A DNA stretch of 64,000 nucleotides from Mycobacteriaceae bacterium. GTDB lineage: Bacteria; Actinomycetota; Actinomycetes; Mycobacteriales; Mycobacteriaceae. A program made the position numbers and the translations under genes. The notes beneath the pieces are model-generated. The model worked only from the letters and a program-made list of their open reading frames with translations, made no database searches and was not told where the DNA came from. The stretch covers positions 216,735 through 280,734 of the forward strand of contig JAIEPH010000026.1 of NCBI GenBank assembly GCA_019749805.1, in the 5' to 3' direction. Shown piece after piece: positions 34,122 through 43,477 of the stretch. Every line of letters begins with the position of its first letter. Position 1 is the first letter of the stretch.

Positions 34122-35059
34122 CGGCGAACGAGACCGTCGTCGACGTCGGCCGTGGCATCGAACTCTGCTACGACCACACCGGCGATCCAGCCGATCCAGC
34201 CGTTATGCTGGTCGCCGGCCTGGGGCAGCAATTGCATTCCTGGCCCGACGAATTCGTCGCAAAACTCGTGGGACTCGGCTATCACGTGATCCGGTTCGAC
34301 AACCGCGACGCGGGCCGTTCCACCCACATGACCTATCGTCCGCCCAATCCGGTGGCCATGCTGCGGGGCGGCGATCCCCGGCATCAGTACCACCTGGGTG
34401 ATATGGCGCGCGACACCGTCGGCCTGATGGATGCGCTGGGACATCGGGACGCGCACCTGGTGGGCGTGTCGATGGGCGGCATGATCGCGCAGACCGTCGC
34501 CGCGCATCATCCGGGCCGGGTGCGCACACTCACCTCGATCATGTCGACGACGGGGGCGCGTCGGCTGGGACGGCCCGCGCTGTCCACGTGGCGACGGATA
34601 CTGACTTCGAAGCCACCGCGGACGAGGGAAGAGGAAATGGATCGGGCCGCGAACATCTTCGCCCACATCGGATCCCACGGCTTCCCCTTCGACGAGGAGG
34701 CGGTGCGCACCTATGCCGGCATCGCCTTCGACCGCGACCCCAGCCCGGCGGGCATGGCTCGGCAGCTGGCGGGCATCTTCGCCTCTGGCGACCGCACCGC
34801 CGAGCTCGCCCACGTCGACGTACCGACCCTGGTCATCCACGGCGACCGAGACCGGATGGTTCATCCGACCGGCGGAGCCGCGACCGCCCGAGCGATACCG
34901 GGCGCACGCCTCGAGTCGATTGTCGGCCTCGGCCACGACCTGCCCGTCGGGGCATGGGACCAAATCGTCGACCTGATCACCGACCACTTCACTGGCGCAA
35001 GATTTGCGGCGCGCCGCGGCGCAGCTCTGACCCACACCGACCGCGAGGAGAACGCATGA
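34118..35059 (+). CDS. Alpha/beta hydrolase
   Basis: 313 residues from GTG 34118, overlapping the P450 stop by 4 nt. Nucleophile elbow GVSMGGMIAQ (Ser about 127), Asp in VIHGDRDRMVHP, His in GLGHDLPVGAW, and the oxyanion region VAGLGQQLHSW. Similar to esterases and 3-oxoadipate-enol-lactonase-like hydrolases. Together with the P450 and SDR it suggests a short pathway that oxidises and hydrolyses a hydrophobic substrate. Its stop overlaps the SDR start. Confidence 0.88.
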   Translation: MTANETVVDVGRGIELCYDHTGDPADPAVMLVAGLGQQLHSWPDEFVAKLVGLGYHVIRFDNRDAGRSTHMTYRPPNPVAMLRGGDPRHQYHLGDMARDTVGLMDALGHRDAHLVGVSMGGMIAQTVAAHHPGRVRTLTSIMSTTGARRLGRPALSTWRRILTSKPPRTREEEMDRAANIFAHIGSHGFPFDEEAVRTYAGIAFDRDPSPAGMARQLAGIFASGDRTAELAHVDVPTLVIHGDRDRMVHPTGGAATARAIPGARLESIVGLGHDLPVGAWDQIVDLITDHFTGARFAARRGAALTHTDREENA

Positions 35060-35901
35060 GCAAGAGGCGTAGGACGATAAGTGGCCGCACCGCGGTCATC
35101 ACCGGCGCGGCATCGGGTATCGGTCGTGCTCTGGCGCAACGGTTGTCGGCGCACAGCTGCCCGGTCGCCATCGCCGACGTCGACGAGGCCGGGCTGAAGG
35201 AAACCGAGGCATCGTTGCCTGGCCCAGCCCTACTGCGGGTTCTCGACGTCAGCGATGCACAGGCGCAGCGCGACTTCGCCGCGGAGGTACGTGACTGGGC
35301 GCCCCAGCCGCTCGGTGCGGTGTTCAACAATGCCGGCGTTGCTGTCGGATCGAGCGTGCTCGACGCAGTCCCAGAGGACGACGAATGGCTGTGGAGCATC
35401 AACTTCGGAGGCGTCGTCAACGGCACAAGGGCGTTTCTGCCCATCCTCGTCGAACAGGATGAGGGCGTGATCGTCAACACGTCGAGCGTCTTCGGTCTGG
35501 TCGGCATGCCGACCCAGAGTGCTTACTGCGCGGCCAAGTTCGCCGTCCGCGGCTTCACCGACGCCCTTCGTCAAGAGCTACGCGGCACCGGAGTCACTGC
35601 CATCAACGTGCACCCTGGCGGGATCAACACCAACATCGTGCGCAACGGCCGGATGCGCAAGGATCCCGAGGGCCGAGGCCGCACACAGGAGCAGATGGCC
35701 AAGGAATTCGCGAACATCACCATGACGCAGCCCGACAAGGCCGCCGAGATCATTCATCGCGGTGTGGAGTCCGGCAAGGCGCGGATACTCGTCGGACCCG
35801 ACGCCTACATGTTCGACGCCTTGGCGCGAATGGCGCCGACGCACTATTACGACGTGCTGGGCCGGCTGCAGACTGTCCTCCGAAAGCGCGCCTCGAGCTA
35901 G
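35056..35901 (+). CDS. Short-chain dehydrogenase/reductase
   Basis: 281 residues from the ATG at 35056 (ATGA overlap with the hydrolase). Classical SDR: cofactor loop TGAASGIG (about 18-25), DVxD-type ADVDEAG suggests NAD(H), NNAGVAVG, catalytic Ser in VNTSSVFGLVG, YCAAK (Tyr-x3-Lys). Oxidises or reduces an alcohol/ketone made by the preceding enzymes, by context. Its TAG stop lies within CTAG, which on the other strand is also the stop of the convergent quinone-oxidoreductase-like gene. Confidence 0.92.
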   Translation: MSKRRRTISGRTAVITGAASGIGRALAQRLSAHSCPVAIADVDEAGLKETEASLPGPALLRVLDVSDAQAQRDFAAEVRDWAPQPLGAVFNNAGVAVGSSVLDAVPEDDEWLWSINFGGVVNGTRAFLPILVEQDEGVIVNTSSVFGLVGMPTQSAYCAAKFAVRGFTDALRQELRGTGVTAINVHPGGINTNIVRNGRMRKDPEGRGRTQEQMAKEFANITMTQPDKAAEIIHRGVESGKARILVGPDAYMFDALARMAPTHYYDVLGRLQTVLRKRASS

Positions 35902-36902
35902 GGCACCAGTACGACCTTGCCGATGTTCTCCCGCGCGGCGAGGATGCGGTGCGCCTCGCGCGCGTTGTCGAACGGCACGGCGGCGTGCACGATCGGGGTG
36001 ACGACGCCGTCGGCCAATGTCTTTGCCAGGGGCCCGATCCATGGTTCGAGTGTGCCGCGGTCATCCCAGAGCGCCAGCATGTTGAGGCCGACGACAGCCT
36101 TGGAGTCCGAAAGCTGTTTGGTCAGGTTGAACCCGCGCAGCATCGGCAGCAGCTGCGGCAAAACGGTACGCAGTGAACGCTTCTCGCCCTGCTGCAACGC
36201 CGAGATGCCGTACGCGATCAATTTGCCACCGGGCCGGAGCAGGTTGTAGGAGCGGCGCAGCGATGCACCGCCTATCGCGTCGAGCACCATGTCGTAGGGC
36301 GGCAGATCCTTCCACCACCCGTCGCGTCGGTAGTCGATGGTGCGGTCCACGCCCATGTCCTTGAGCACCTGATGCTTACCCGGTGACGCCGTGCCGTGGA
36401 TTTCGACACCCGTGTGTTTGGCGAGCTGGATGGCCGCGGTACCGACGCCGCCGGCCGCCGCATGGATGAGGACGCGTTCGCCCGCCTTCGGCGAGCCGTA
36501 TCCGTGTAGCGCGGCCCATGCGGTCGCGTAATTGACCGGAACGGCGGCGCCCTGTTCGAAGGTCAGGCGGTCTGGAAGCGGAACGGTATCGGCAGCCTTG
36601 ACGTTCACGATTTCGGCGTATCCACCGAAACGCGTTCCGGCCAAGACTCTTTCGCCCACACGTGCCTCGTCGACACCCGCACCGACCGCGTCGATCGTCC
36701 CCGAGACCTCGTAGCCGACCACGGATGGCGGTTTGGGTGCTTCAGGGTACAGACCGACGCGCGCGAGATGGTCGGCGAAGTTGACACCGGCGGCGCGCAC
36801 CGCGATACGGACCTGGCCCGGCCCAGGGGACGGCGGGTCCGGTCGTTGTTGGACCTCGAGCACTGAGGGGTCACCGTGCTTGGTGATGACGACGGCGCGC
36901 AC
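35898..36902 (-). CDS. Medium-chain (quinone oxidoreductase/VAT1-like) dehydrogenase
   Basis: 334 residues from GTG 36900-36902. MDR fold without the structural/catalytic zinc cysteines: RAAGVNFADHLARVGLYP, VVGYEVSGTIDAVG, then the NADPH-binding loop HAAAGGVGTAAIQLAK (about 150-165). Such enzymes reduce quinones or enones with NADPH. It converges with the SDR gene (shared CTAG stops) and follows the MBL gene on the same strand by 2 nt, so it ends a transcript with SnoaL-like, MBL and MDR genes. Confidence 0.88.
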   Translation of the reverse strand: MRAVVITKHGDPSVLEVQQRPDPPSPGPGQVRIAVRAAGVNFADHLARVGLYPEAPKPPSVVGYEVSGTIDAVGAGVDEARVGERVLAGTRFGGYAEIVNVKAADTVPLPDRLTFEQGAAVPVNYATAWAALHGYGSPKAGERVLIHAAAGGVGTAAIQLAKHTGVEIHGTASPGKHQVLKDMGVDRTIDYRRDGWWKDLPPYDMVLDAIGGASLRRSYNLLRPGGKLIAYGISALQQGEKRSLRTVLPQLLPMLRGFNLTKQLSDSKAVVGLNMLALWDDRGTLEPWIGPLAKTLADGVVTPIVHAAVPFDNAREAHRILAARENIGKVVLVP

Positions 36903-36904
36903 GG

Positions 36905-37690
36905 CTACGCCGTCGCCTTCGCGTGTTCGTACAGATCGGCGTCGTGCGCGCAGACCATCAGCAGGTCGGGCTCCTTACGCTGGTAGAGCTCGGTTAGGCG
37001 AGCGTGGTTGTCCAGCACCTTCTTTCGGTCGAATGCGAGAAGAGGCTCGATGATCCTGATCGGCCGGGGTACCTCGGAGATGCCGTCCAGGGTGCCCTGC
37101 TGGTAGAAGGCGTCACCGCAGTGCAGCACCCAGCGGTTCCCGGCGTCGACGGCGATACATGCGTGTCCCCGGGTGTGGCCGGGCAGGGACACCAGGACGA
37201 TTCCCGGTGAGATCTCGTCGAGCTCTTTGGCGGCGGCGAATCCTCGCCATTTCTCACCCGCCGGCTCGTGCTCGACGATCTTGGGGCCGTGCGCCCATTG
37301 GACTGCGCGAAAGCGCATCTTCTCCTGAAACGTCGGTTCCCTTACCGCTCCTTTGATTTCGGCGCTGGTGGCGTGGACTTGGGCATCAGGGAAGTCGGAG
37401 ATGCCGCCGACGTGGTCCATGTCGAAATGAGTGACGACGATGTGGCGGACGTCGGAGCGAGTGAACCCGAGCCGCTCCACCTGACGCAGTGCCGTCTCGC
37501 CGTGGTCGAACACCGGCTTGAACAGGCGGCGGGTGGGCCCGACCCGGGCGTGGTCGTCGCAGTCGCGCGTCCCGTATCCGGTGTCGACGAGCACCAGGCC
37601 GTTGTCGGTCTCGACGAGAAGGACGTGGCAGACGATCCGCGGCGCGATGTACGGGTTCATCGTCCCGCAGTTGAGATGGTGGACCCTCAC
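36905..37690 (-). CDS. Metallo-beta-lactamase-fold hydrolase (lactonase-like)
   Basis: 261 residues from GTG 37688-37690. Zinc motif [10 protein letters not shown] (HxDxDH), then [14 protein letters not shown] and [11 protein letters not shown]-terminal [17 protein letters not shown] is typical. Resembles AHL-lactonase/AttM-type proteins of the MBL fold, but substrates of mycobacterial members are mostly unknown. The start overlaps the stop of the SnoaL-like gene by 4 nt (GTGA), and the MDR dehydrogenase follows closely. Confidence 0.87.
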   Translation of the reverse strand: MRVHHLNCGTMNPYIAPRIVCHVLLVETDNGLVLVDTGYGTRDCDDHARVGPTRRLFKPVFDHGETALRQVERLGFTRSDVRHIVVTHFDMDHVGGISDFPDAQVHATSAEIKGAVREPTFQEKMRFRAVQWAHGPKIVEHEPAGEKWRGFAAAKELDEISPGIVLVSLPGHTRGHACIAVDAGNRWVLHCGDAFYQQGTLDGISEVPRPIRIIEPLLAFDRKKVLDNHARLTELYQRKEPDLLMVCAHDADLYEHAKATA

Positions 37691-38136
37691 CGCTCTCCCG
37701 CCATCGCGAGCAACTCGCCGCGCCCGATCTGCGTGACGAGGCTGGCCGAGTCGAAGTAGATGCGTTCGTTGACGACGCGGTCGCCCTCGAAGTAGAACAC
37801 CGCGATGATCGGCACCCGGAACGCCTTGCCGGTCGGCGGCAGGCCGTAGAACTCGCCGAGATTGGTTCCCAGCAGGTCGAATTCGACGATGACGGCATCG
37901 TCGGCGACGTGGAAGCGGGAATTGTCATGGCGCTGGTCCGGGAAGGCGGTTCTGGTGGTTCGGTAGTACCCCATGACTTCGTCGTCGCCGTCGAAGACCT
38001 GACCCGTCGCCATGATCTCGTAGTGCGGATGACCATTAAAAGTGGCCAGGGTGCGGTCGAACTCCTTGGTCACCTCGGTGTCCATGTGCTCCCGGATCAC
38101 CTCGAGGCGGCGCTCGCGCAGATCGTCTGTGATCAT
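37687..38136 (-). CDS. SnoaL-like (NTF2-fold) polyketide-cyclase-type protein
   Basis: 149 residues from the ATG at 38134-38136. Compact alpha+beta fold with [42 protein letters not shown], the usual ester-cyclase/SnoaL start, and [17 protein letters not shown] near the end. Substrate unknown. It is the first gene of the minus-strand transcript SnoaL-MBL-MDR and lies 28 nt after the stop of a four-helix membrane protein gene. Confidence 0.83.
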   Translation of the reverse strand: MITDDLRERRLEVIREHMDTEVTKEFDRTLATFNGHPHYEIMATGQVFDGDDEVMGYYRTTRTAFPDQRHDNSRFHVADDAVIVEFDLLGTNLGEFYGLPPTGKAFRVPIIAVFYFEGDRVVNERIYFDSASLVTQIGRGELLAMAGER

Positions 38137-38164
38137 GGCTTGACTGTAGGCCGCCTCCCGGGTG

Positions 38165-38659
38165 TCAGACCGCGGATTGCAGGGGCGCTCCGAGCTGCTG
38201 GTGCCGGTGCTGGCGTTCGACGACGGCGAGGTAGGCCGCCCAGGCGAATGCCGAGCTGGCGAACAGGATGAATCCGCAGAAGAGCCACGCGTGTTTGATG
38301 CCGCGCCTACGGCCGTCGACGATGGACCACAGCGGGAACAGCAGCACGCTCATAATGGTGTAGTCCTGGCTCGCCGAGCTCGCGGCGGGGTTGGCGTATC
38401 CCAGTGTGATGAACTCCCACCAGCTTCCTGGGCCCCAGATGAAGTTGTGCATACCGCCCGCCGGCGCGTACTCGGCGACGTACTGGTTGTTGAAGTAGTA
38501 ACCGAGCACGACCGACGCGATACCGGCGACATAGTAGAAGAGCTCGAGCCCAGTGACCTGAGGGCCGGACGAGTAGCGCGCGAAGATCGCCGGATTCGTC
38601 TTGACGATGAAAGCCATCGTCGCGAACCCGAAGACGAGGTGGACGATCAGCGAAACCAT
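38165..38659 (-). CDS. Four-TM membrane protein
   Basis: 164 residues from ATG 38657-38659. Four hydrophobic segments (about 3-18, 39-55, 98-115, 127-150) with short polar loops rich in aromatic residues (HNFIWGPGSWWEFITLGYANP). DUF2834-like proteins have this look, but I am not certain. It is divergent from the TetR gene, and the operator 26 bp upstream lies across its promoter, so it should be controlled by that TetR. The SnoaL-like gene follows by 28 nt. Confidence 0.65.
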   Translation of the reverse strand: MVSLIVHLVFGFATMAFIVKTNPAIFARYSSGPQVTGLELFYYVAGIASVVLGYYFNNQYVAEYAPAGGMHNFIWGPGSWWEFITLGYANPAASSASQDYTIMSVLLFPLWSIVDGRRRGIKHAWLFCGFILFASSAFAWAAYLAVVERQHRHQQLGAPLQSAV

Positions 38660-38684
38660 AAGGGCGGAGTCTCGCCAAGGTCTG

Positions 38685-38710
38685 AAGTTTTGTCAATAGT
38701 GACAGAACTT
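38685..38710. promoter_or_regulatory. TetR operator 1 (upstream of tetR and the divergent membrane gene)
   Basis: AAGTTTTGTCAATAGTGACA followed by GAACTT: an imperfect 26-bp palindrome with TGTCA/TGACA arms and outer AAGTT/AACTT arms. The same core as operator 2 at 39326-39347. It lies between the divergent promoters of the TetR gene and the membrane-protein gene. Confidence 0.85.
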
Positions 38711-38729
38711 GGTGCGGTAGTTTCTCCCC

Positions 38730-39323
38730 ATGGTCCGACCCGCCCAGACGGCACGAAGCGAGCGCACGCGCGAGGCGTTGCGGCAGGCCGCGGTGGTGCG
38801 GTTTCTCGCCCAGGGGGTCGAGGACACCTCGGCCGAGCAGATTGCGGCCGATGCCGGGGTTTCGCTGCGGACGTTCTATCGGCACTTCGCGTCCAAACAC
38901 GATCTGCTGTTCGCCGACTACGCCGGTCTGCAGTGGTTCAGGACAGCGCTGGCGCAGCGTGATCCCGACGAGTCGATCATCGATTCGGTGCACAGCGCGA
39001 TGATGGCGCGGCCGTACGACGACTGGGCCGTCGCGCAGACCGCCGCCCTGCGCGCACAGGAGATCGAACCCGACCGGATCGTGCGGCACATCCGGCAGGT
39101 CGAGGCTGATTTCGCCGAGGCGATCGTGCATCGCCTCACCGAGGAAAACCCACCACCACCGGGTACCGACGAGGGAATGCGCGTGGCGATCACCGCACGG
39201 TGCATCGCGGCGGCGGTCTTCGGTGCGATGGAGGTGTGGATGCTCGGCCAAGAGCGCTCACTGCCCGAGTTGTCGCGGCTGACGCGGGAGGCGCTGGACA
39301 CACTCGCCAAGGGGATCAGCTGA
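38730..39323 (+). CDS. TetR-family regulator of the twin-operator locus
   Basis: 197 residues from the ATG at 38730. N-terminal HTH: AAVVRFLAQGVEDTSAEQIAADAGVSLRTFYRHFASKHDLLFADYAG. The C-terminal domain is helical with no recognised ligand. Its gene is flanked by two near-identical palindromes, one before it and one between it and the FAD oxidoreductase, so it should control the membrane protein (and perhaps SnoaL-MBL-MDR), itself, and the oxidoreductase. The ligand is likely the substrate or product of the oxidoreductase. Confidence 0.92.
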   Translation: MVRPAQTARSERTREALRQAAVVRFLAQGVEDTSAEQIAADAGVSLRTFYRHFASKHDLLFADYAGLQWFRTALAQRDPDESIIDSVHSAMMARPYDDWAVAQTAALRAQEIEPDRIVRHIRQVEADFAEAIVHRLTEENPPPPGTDEGMRVAITARCIAAAVFGAMEVWMLGQERSLPELSRLTREALDTLAKGIS

Positions 39324-39325
39324 AA

Positions 39326-39347
39326 GTTTTGTCAATATTGACAAAAC
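39326..39347. promoter_or_regulatory. TetR operator 2 (upstream of the FAD oxidoreductase)
   Basis: GTTTTGTCAATATTGACAAA followed by AC: a perfect 22-bp palindrome 26 bp before the oxidoreductase ATG. It shares the TTTTGTCAATA core with operator 1 and is the better palindrome of the two. Confidence 0.88.
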
Positions 39348-39372
39348 GTATGGCGCGTGTCAGCCTCAGCGA

Positions 39373-40935
39373 ATGGCTGACTTTGATGCGATCGTCGTCG
39401 GCGCGGGCCACAACGGGTTGACCGCTGCCGCACTTCTCCAGAAGGCGGGGACCCCCACTCTCTGCCTCGACGCCAAAATGTATGCCGGCGGTATGGCCTC
39501 CACCGTCGAGTTGTTCGACGGCTTCCGATTCGAGATCGCAGGGTCGGTGCAGATTCCGACCTCGGCCGTGGTCAGCCGCGAACTCGGGCTCGACGAGTTG
39601 CCGACCGTCGACCTGGACGTGATGTCGGTGTCACTGCGCGGCGTCGGCGACGAACCGCTGGTCTACTACACGGACCCGATGAAGCTGATGACGCACATCA
39701 ACGAGGTACACGGCGCGGAGGCCGTCAACGGGATGGCCGGTCTGATGGCGTGGTGTCAGGCGCCGACGCGCGCGCTGGGCCGGTTCGAAGCCGGCCAGCC
39801 GCCCAAGACACTCGACGAGATGTATGCCTGCGCGACAAACGAATTCGAGCGGCAGACCATCACGGATCTGCTCTTCGGGTCGGTCACCGATGTGATCGAC
39901 CGCTACCTGCCCGACAGGGAGAAGCACGGAGCGCTGCGCGGCATGCTCTCGCTGCTCGCATGCAACACCACCTATCGCGGACCCGCGACGCCGGGTACCG
40001 CGGCGGCGCTGGCCTACGGTTTCGCCGTTCCGGACGAGAACGCGCTCTTGGTGAAGAAACTCCAGGGCGGCATCGGCGCGTTGACGTCGCACCTGTGCGA
40101 CGTGTTCACCTCGGCCGGCGGCGAATTGCGGTTGCGCAGCAAGGTCGAGGAGATCCAGGTCGCGGACGGCAAGGTGAGCGGTGTCCGGTTGGAGGACGGG
40201 ACCGTCATCACCGCGCCCATCGTGATCTCCGGTGTCGCACCGGATCTCACCATCAACGGGATGGTCGACCCCGCTGCGCTGCCCGCCGATGTTCGGGAAC
40301 GCTTCTCCGGCCAGGATCACCGCGGCAGCTATCTGCAGATGCACTTCGCGCTCGACGGCATACCGGAGTTCGCGGCACCCTACGAACTGCTCAACGATCC
40401 GGCGATGCAGTCGAATATCGGAATCTTCTCCACCCCCGAAGAATTGCAGCGGCAGTGGGAGGACTGCAGGCACGGCATCGTGCCCGCCGACCCGTCCATC
40501 GCACTGCAGATACCGTCGGTGAACGACCCTGGCCTGGCGCCGGAAGGCAAGCACGCGGCATCGGCGTTCTCGCTGTGGTTCCCTATCGAGGAGTCGGATT
40601 CGAGCTACGGCGAGATGAAGGCCGAGATGGGACAGCGGGTAATCGACAAGATCACCAGGCTGGCACCGAATTTCGAGAGCCTGATACTCAAACACACCAC
40701 CTTCACTCCCAAGCACATGGGCACGATGTTCGGCGCGCCGGGCGGCGACTACTGCCACGGGTTGATTCACCCCGACCAGATCGGGCCCAACCGTCCTGGC
40801 CCGAAAGGCTATGTCGATCAACCCATTCCGATCGACGGCCTCTACCTGGCCAGTGCCGGATGCCACGGTGGCCCCGGTATCACGTTCGTGCCCGGTTACA
40901 ACGCGGCCAAGCAGGCACTCGCCGACGCGAAGTAG
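39373..40935 (+). CDS. FAD-dependent oxidoreductase, phytoene-desaturase-like
   Basis: 520 residues from the ATG at 39373. N-terminal FAD-binding GAGHNGLTAAALLQKAG (about 10-26), the second FAD block GGMASTVELFDGF, the ALVxKKLQGGIGALTSHL middle block and the C-terminal LYLASAGCHGGPGITFVPGYNAAKQAL. Belongs to the amine-oxidase/phytoene-dehydrogenase superfamily. Many actinobacterial members are uncharacterised; substrate may be a polyprenoid or lipid. Directly behind TetR operator 2. Converges with the HNH pseudogene. Confidence 0.88.
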   Translation: MADFDAIVVGAGHNGLTAAALLQKAGTPTLCLDAKMYAGGMASTVELFDGFRFEIAGSVQIPTSAVVSRELGLDELPTVDLDVMSVSLRGVGDEPLVYYTDPMKLMTHINEVHGAEAVNGMAGLMAWCQAPTRALGRFEAGQPPKTLDEMYACATNEFERQTITDLLFGSVTDVIDRYLPDREKHGALRGMLSLLACNTTYRGPATPGTAAALAYGFAVPDENALLVKKLQGGIGALTSHLCDVFTSAGGELRLRSKVEEIQVADGKVSGVRLEDGTVITAPIVISGVAPDLTINGMVDPAALPADVRERFSGQDHRGSYLQMHFALDGIPEFAAPYELLNDPAMQSNIGIFSTPEELQRQWEDCRHGIVPADPSIALQIPSVNDPGLAPEGKHAASAFSLWFPIEESDSSYGEMKAEMGQRVIDKITRLAPNFESLILKHTTFTPKHMGTMFGAPGGDYCHGLIHPDQIGPNRPGPKGYVDQPIPIDGLYLASAGCHGGPGITFVPGYNAAKQALADAK

Positions 40936-40950
40936 ATCCCGGACACCGGC

Positions 40951-42353
40951 CTAGGGTCCGCGTTCGGTGTTTCCGTCCGGTTGGTCTGGTGGGCGGAGGA
41001 GTTTTTCGGGTCGGTGGTAGTAGTTGGTGCGGGTTTGGCCGGTGTCGAGTCCGGGTGGTGGGTGCCATTCGACGTCGCCGCGCTCGTTGATGGTGGTGGT
41101 CCAGCCGTCTTTGTGGACCAGGCGGTTGTCGGGTCCGCAGGCCAGGGCGAGTTCGTTGATGTTGGTGTTGCCGTCATCGGCCCAGTCGCGCAGGGCGTGG
41201 TGGGCTTGGCTGCCGTAGGCGCCCACGGTGCAGCAGGGTTTGGTGCAGCCGCCGTCGCGGGCGATGAGCATGATCCGCTGCGCCGGGGAGGCGGTGCGGC
41301 GGGCTCGGAAGAGGTCCAGGGCTTGGCCCGTGGCGTTGTCGAAGACGGCCAGCCAGTGGTGGGCGTGGGCGGCCAGGCGGATCACGTCGGTGATGGGTAT
41401 CAGGGTGCCGCCGCCGGTGATTCCCACCCCGGCGCGGCTTTCGAGGTCTTGCAGGGTGGTGCGGATGATGATTGAGGTGGGCAACCCGTTGTGCTGACCC
41501 AACACCCCGGACTCCAAGGCGTTTCGTCCGATCGCGATCAGCGCGTCGTGCTGGCGTTGGGCCAGGGTGCGGTGGTCGGTGTCGATCTGTTCCTGGGACG
41601 GGGTGCCGCTCACGCAGGGGTTGTTGTCATCGGGGTTGCACATGCCTGGTGCGGCCCACTTGGCGAAGATCGCCTCATAGATCGCCCACGCTTCGGGGGT
41701 CAGGTCACCTTTGATGGTGACCATCCCGTCGCGGCGCTGCGGACCGGCGACCACGCCGCGCTTGCGCAAACGTTCGGTGTCATCAGGTGCGGGGCCGTCC
41801 TGATCGAGCAGGAACAGCATCATGTCGGCGGCTTCTTCAACTCGGCGGGTCCGACCTCGGTGGCGATGCGAGCCAGATCGGATTCGATCTCCTCGCGGGT
41901 CGCGGCATCGACGAAGCCAGGCAGATGGCTCATCGTGTCGCGGATCTTGTCGACGTGTTCATCGTTGATCCACCCGCGCGCTTGGGCGGCCGCGGTGGCG
42001 GCCAGCACTGGCGCCAGCGGTTCGCCGGTCAGGGTGCGCCGCGGCCCCAACTCGGCCGCTTCGGCCAGTCGGCGGTTGGCTTCGGTCGCTGAGATCCGAA
42101 ATCGGGTCCGCAGCACGTCTTTCCAGTTCTTGGCGCCCAGCTCCTTGGGTGTGGTCTCGGCGTGGAGCCGGGCCAGGGCGCGGTGCCGCTGGGCGGGCAG
42201 CGCACACGACAAAGTCTCCAGCTCATCGAGCAAGCTGAGCAGTTCGCGGTGGGTCAACGACTCCAGGTCGCATGCGGCCAGCGATTCATGCGCCGACCGC
42301 AACGCGGCCATCGCCACCTGAACCGGAGTCGCCAACATGATCCGAACATACAT
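40951..42353 (-). pseudogene. 13E12-type DUF222/HNH endonuclease gene with a single frameshift
   Basis: Two frames join to one typical 13E12 protein. The N-terminal part (41820-42353; possible start at 42353, MYVRIMLATP) is the DUF222 region with ATPVQVAMAALRSAHESLAACDLESLTHRELLS. It runs out at ELKKPPT-stop. The second part (40951-41823) continues immediately with MMLFLLDQDGPAPDD and has the HNH region (GGCTKPCCTVGAYGSQAHHALRDWADDGN...ACGPDNRLVHKDGW). Restoring one G at about 41832 (AAGAAG-GCC-GCC) joins both in one frame. The gene belongs to the repeat family of M. tuberculosis 13E12, which serves as phage attachment sites. It could be decay or a sequencing error. Confidence 0.87.
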
Positions 42354-42496
42354 TCGAACACCGACAAGTCCAGCCCCCGAATGTGGCTCCTGTGACAGAT
42401 CAATTCTGAAGAGGCGCAAGGTAACTAACAGACGGTGCCGATCTGGCACTGTGCGGTCTCCGTTTCGATCCTGCGTGGACGGGCATCCCAGACGGC

Positions 42497-43477
42497 ATGG
42501 GTCTCACGGTCGCCGTCACCGGCCCCACGGGGGAAATTGGCATCTCGGCTGTCACCGCGCTGGACCGCGATCCGGTCGTCGAGCGGATCATCGGGATGGC
42601 GCGTCGTCCGTTCGACCCGGCGGGGCAGGGCTGGACCAAGACCGAGTACCGGCAGGGCGACATCACCGAGCGCGGCGACGTCGACGACCTGGTCGCGGAG
42701 GCGGATGTCGTCGTGCACCTGGCCTTCATCATCATGGGGACGCGCGAGGAGAGCGCTCGGGTGAACCTCGCAGGTACCCGCAACGTGTTCGAGGCGACGG
42801 TGGCTGCGCCGCGTCCGCGCCGCCTGGTCTACACCTCCTCGGTCGCCGCATATGGCTACCACTCCGACAACCCTTCTCCGATCACCGAGGAGGTACCGCC
42901 GCGTGGTTCGCCGGAGCACTATTACTCCGAGCAGAAGGCGGCGTGCGAGGCGGCATTGCAGGAGACCGTCGCCGGGTCTGATCTCGAGGTGTACGTCTTG
43001 CGGCCGTGCATCGTCGCCGGGCCGAAGGCGCCCGCGCTGGCCGAGTTCATGCCGTGGAACCAATTGCCCGGACTCGTCAGGCGCGTGACTCAGATGTTGC
43101 CGTTACCGAAGCCACTGTTGCCCGATCCGGGCGTCCCGATGCAATTGGTGCATCACGATGACGTCGCCTCCGCCATCGCGTTGGCCGTGACCACTTCTGC
43201 CCCTCCCGGCGCGTACAACCTGGCCGGTGACGGAGTGGTGTCGATCTCGGACGTGGCAAACGAACTCGGCGCGCGTCCCGTTCGTGTGCCCCAGTTTGCA
43301 GCCACGGCCACGTCAGGACTGATGGGCAGGCTTCCGTTCCTCCCGTCGTCCCTGGAGTGGCTGCACGCGAGCCGCACGTCGGTCGTCATGGATACGAGTA
43401 AGGCGAAGACTCAGCTGGGCTGGGAGCCGAAATACACTGGTGCCGAGACATTGTCGGAGCTGGGGCGATCGCTTTAG
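42497..43477 (+). CDS. NAD-dependent epimerase/dehydratase-family protein
   Basis: 326 residues from the ATG at 42497. Extended SDR: cofactor loop VTGPTGEIG (about 7-15), VVHLAFIIMG, YTSSVAAYG with the catalytic Ser/Thr, and YYSEQK (Tyr-x3-Lys). The C-terminal substrate region includes VYVLRPCIVAGP and LVHHDDVASAIALA. Sugar or steroid/lipid substrates are possible; no biosynthetic neighbours. Converges with the 58-residue acidic protein gene, whose stop follows its own by one base. Confidence 0.86.
   Translation: MGLTVAVTGPTGEIGISAVTALDRDPVVERIIGMARRPFDPAGQGWTKTEYRQGDITERGDVDDLVAEADVVVHLAFIIMGTREESARVNLAGTRNVFEATVAAPRPRRLVYTSSVAAYGYHSDNPSPITEEVPPRGSPEHYYSEQKAACEAALQETVAGSDLEVYVLRPCIVAGPKAPALAEFMPWNQLPGLVRRVTQMLPLPKPLLPDPGVPMQLVHHDDVASAIALAVTTSAPPGAYNLAGDGVVSISDVANELGARPVRVPQFAATATSGLMGRLPFLPSSLEWLHASRTSVVMDTSKAKTQLGWEPKYTGAETLSELGRSL

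Noticed and set aside
42449..42449. Upstream extension of the HNH gene to 42449
   Set aside because: The additional residues (PDRHRLLVTLRLFRIDLSQEP) do not resemble the family, which begins near MYVRIMLATP (42353).
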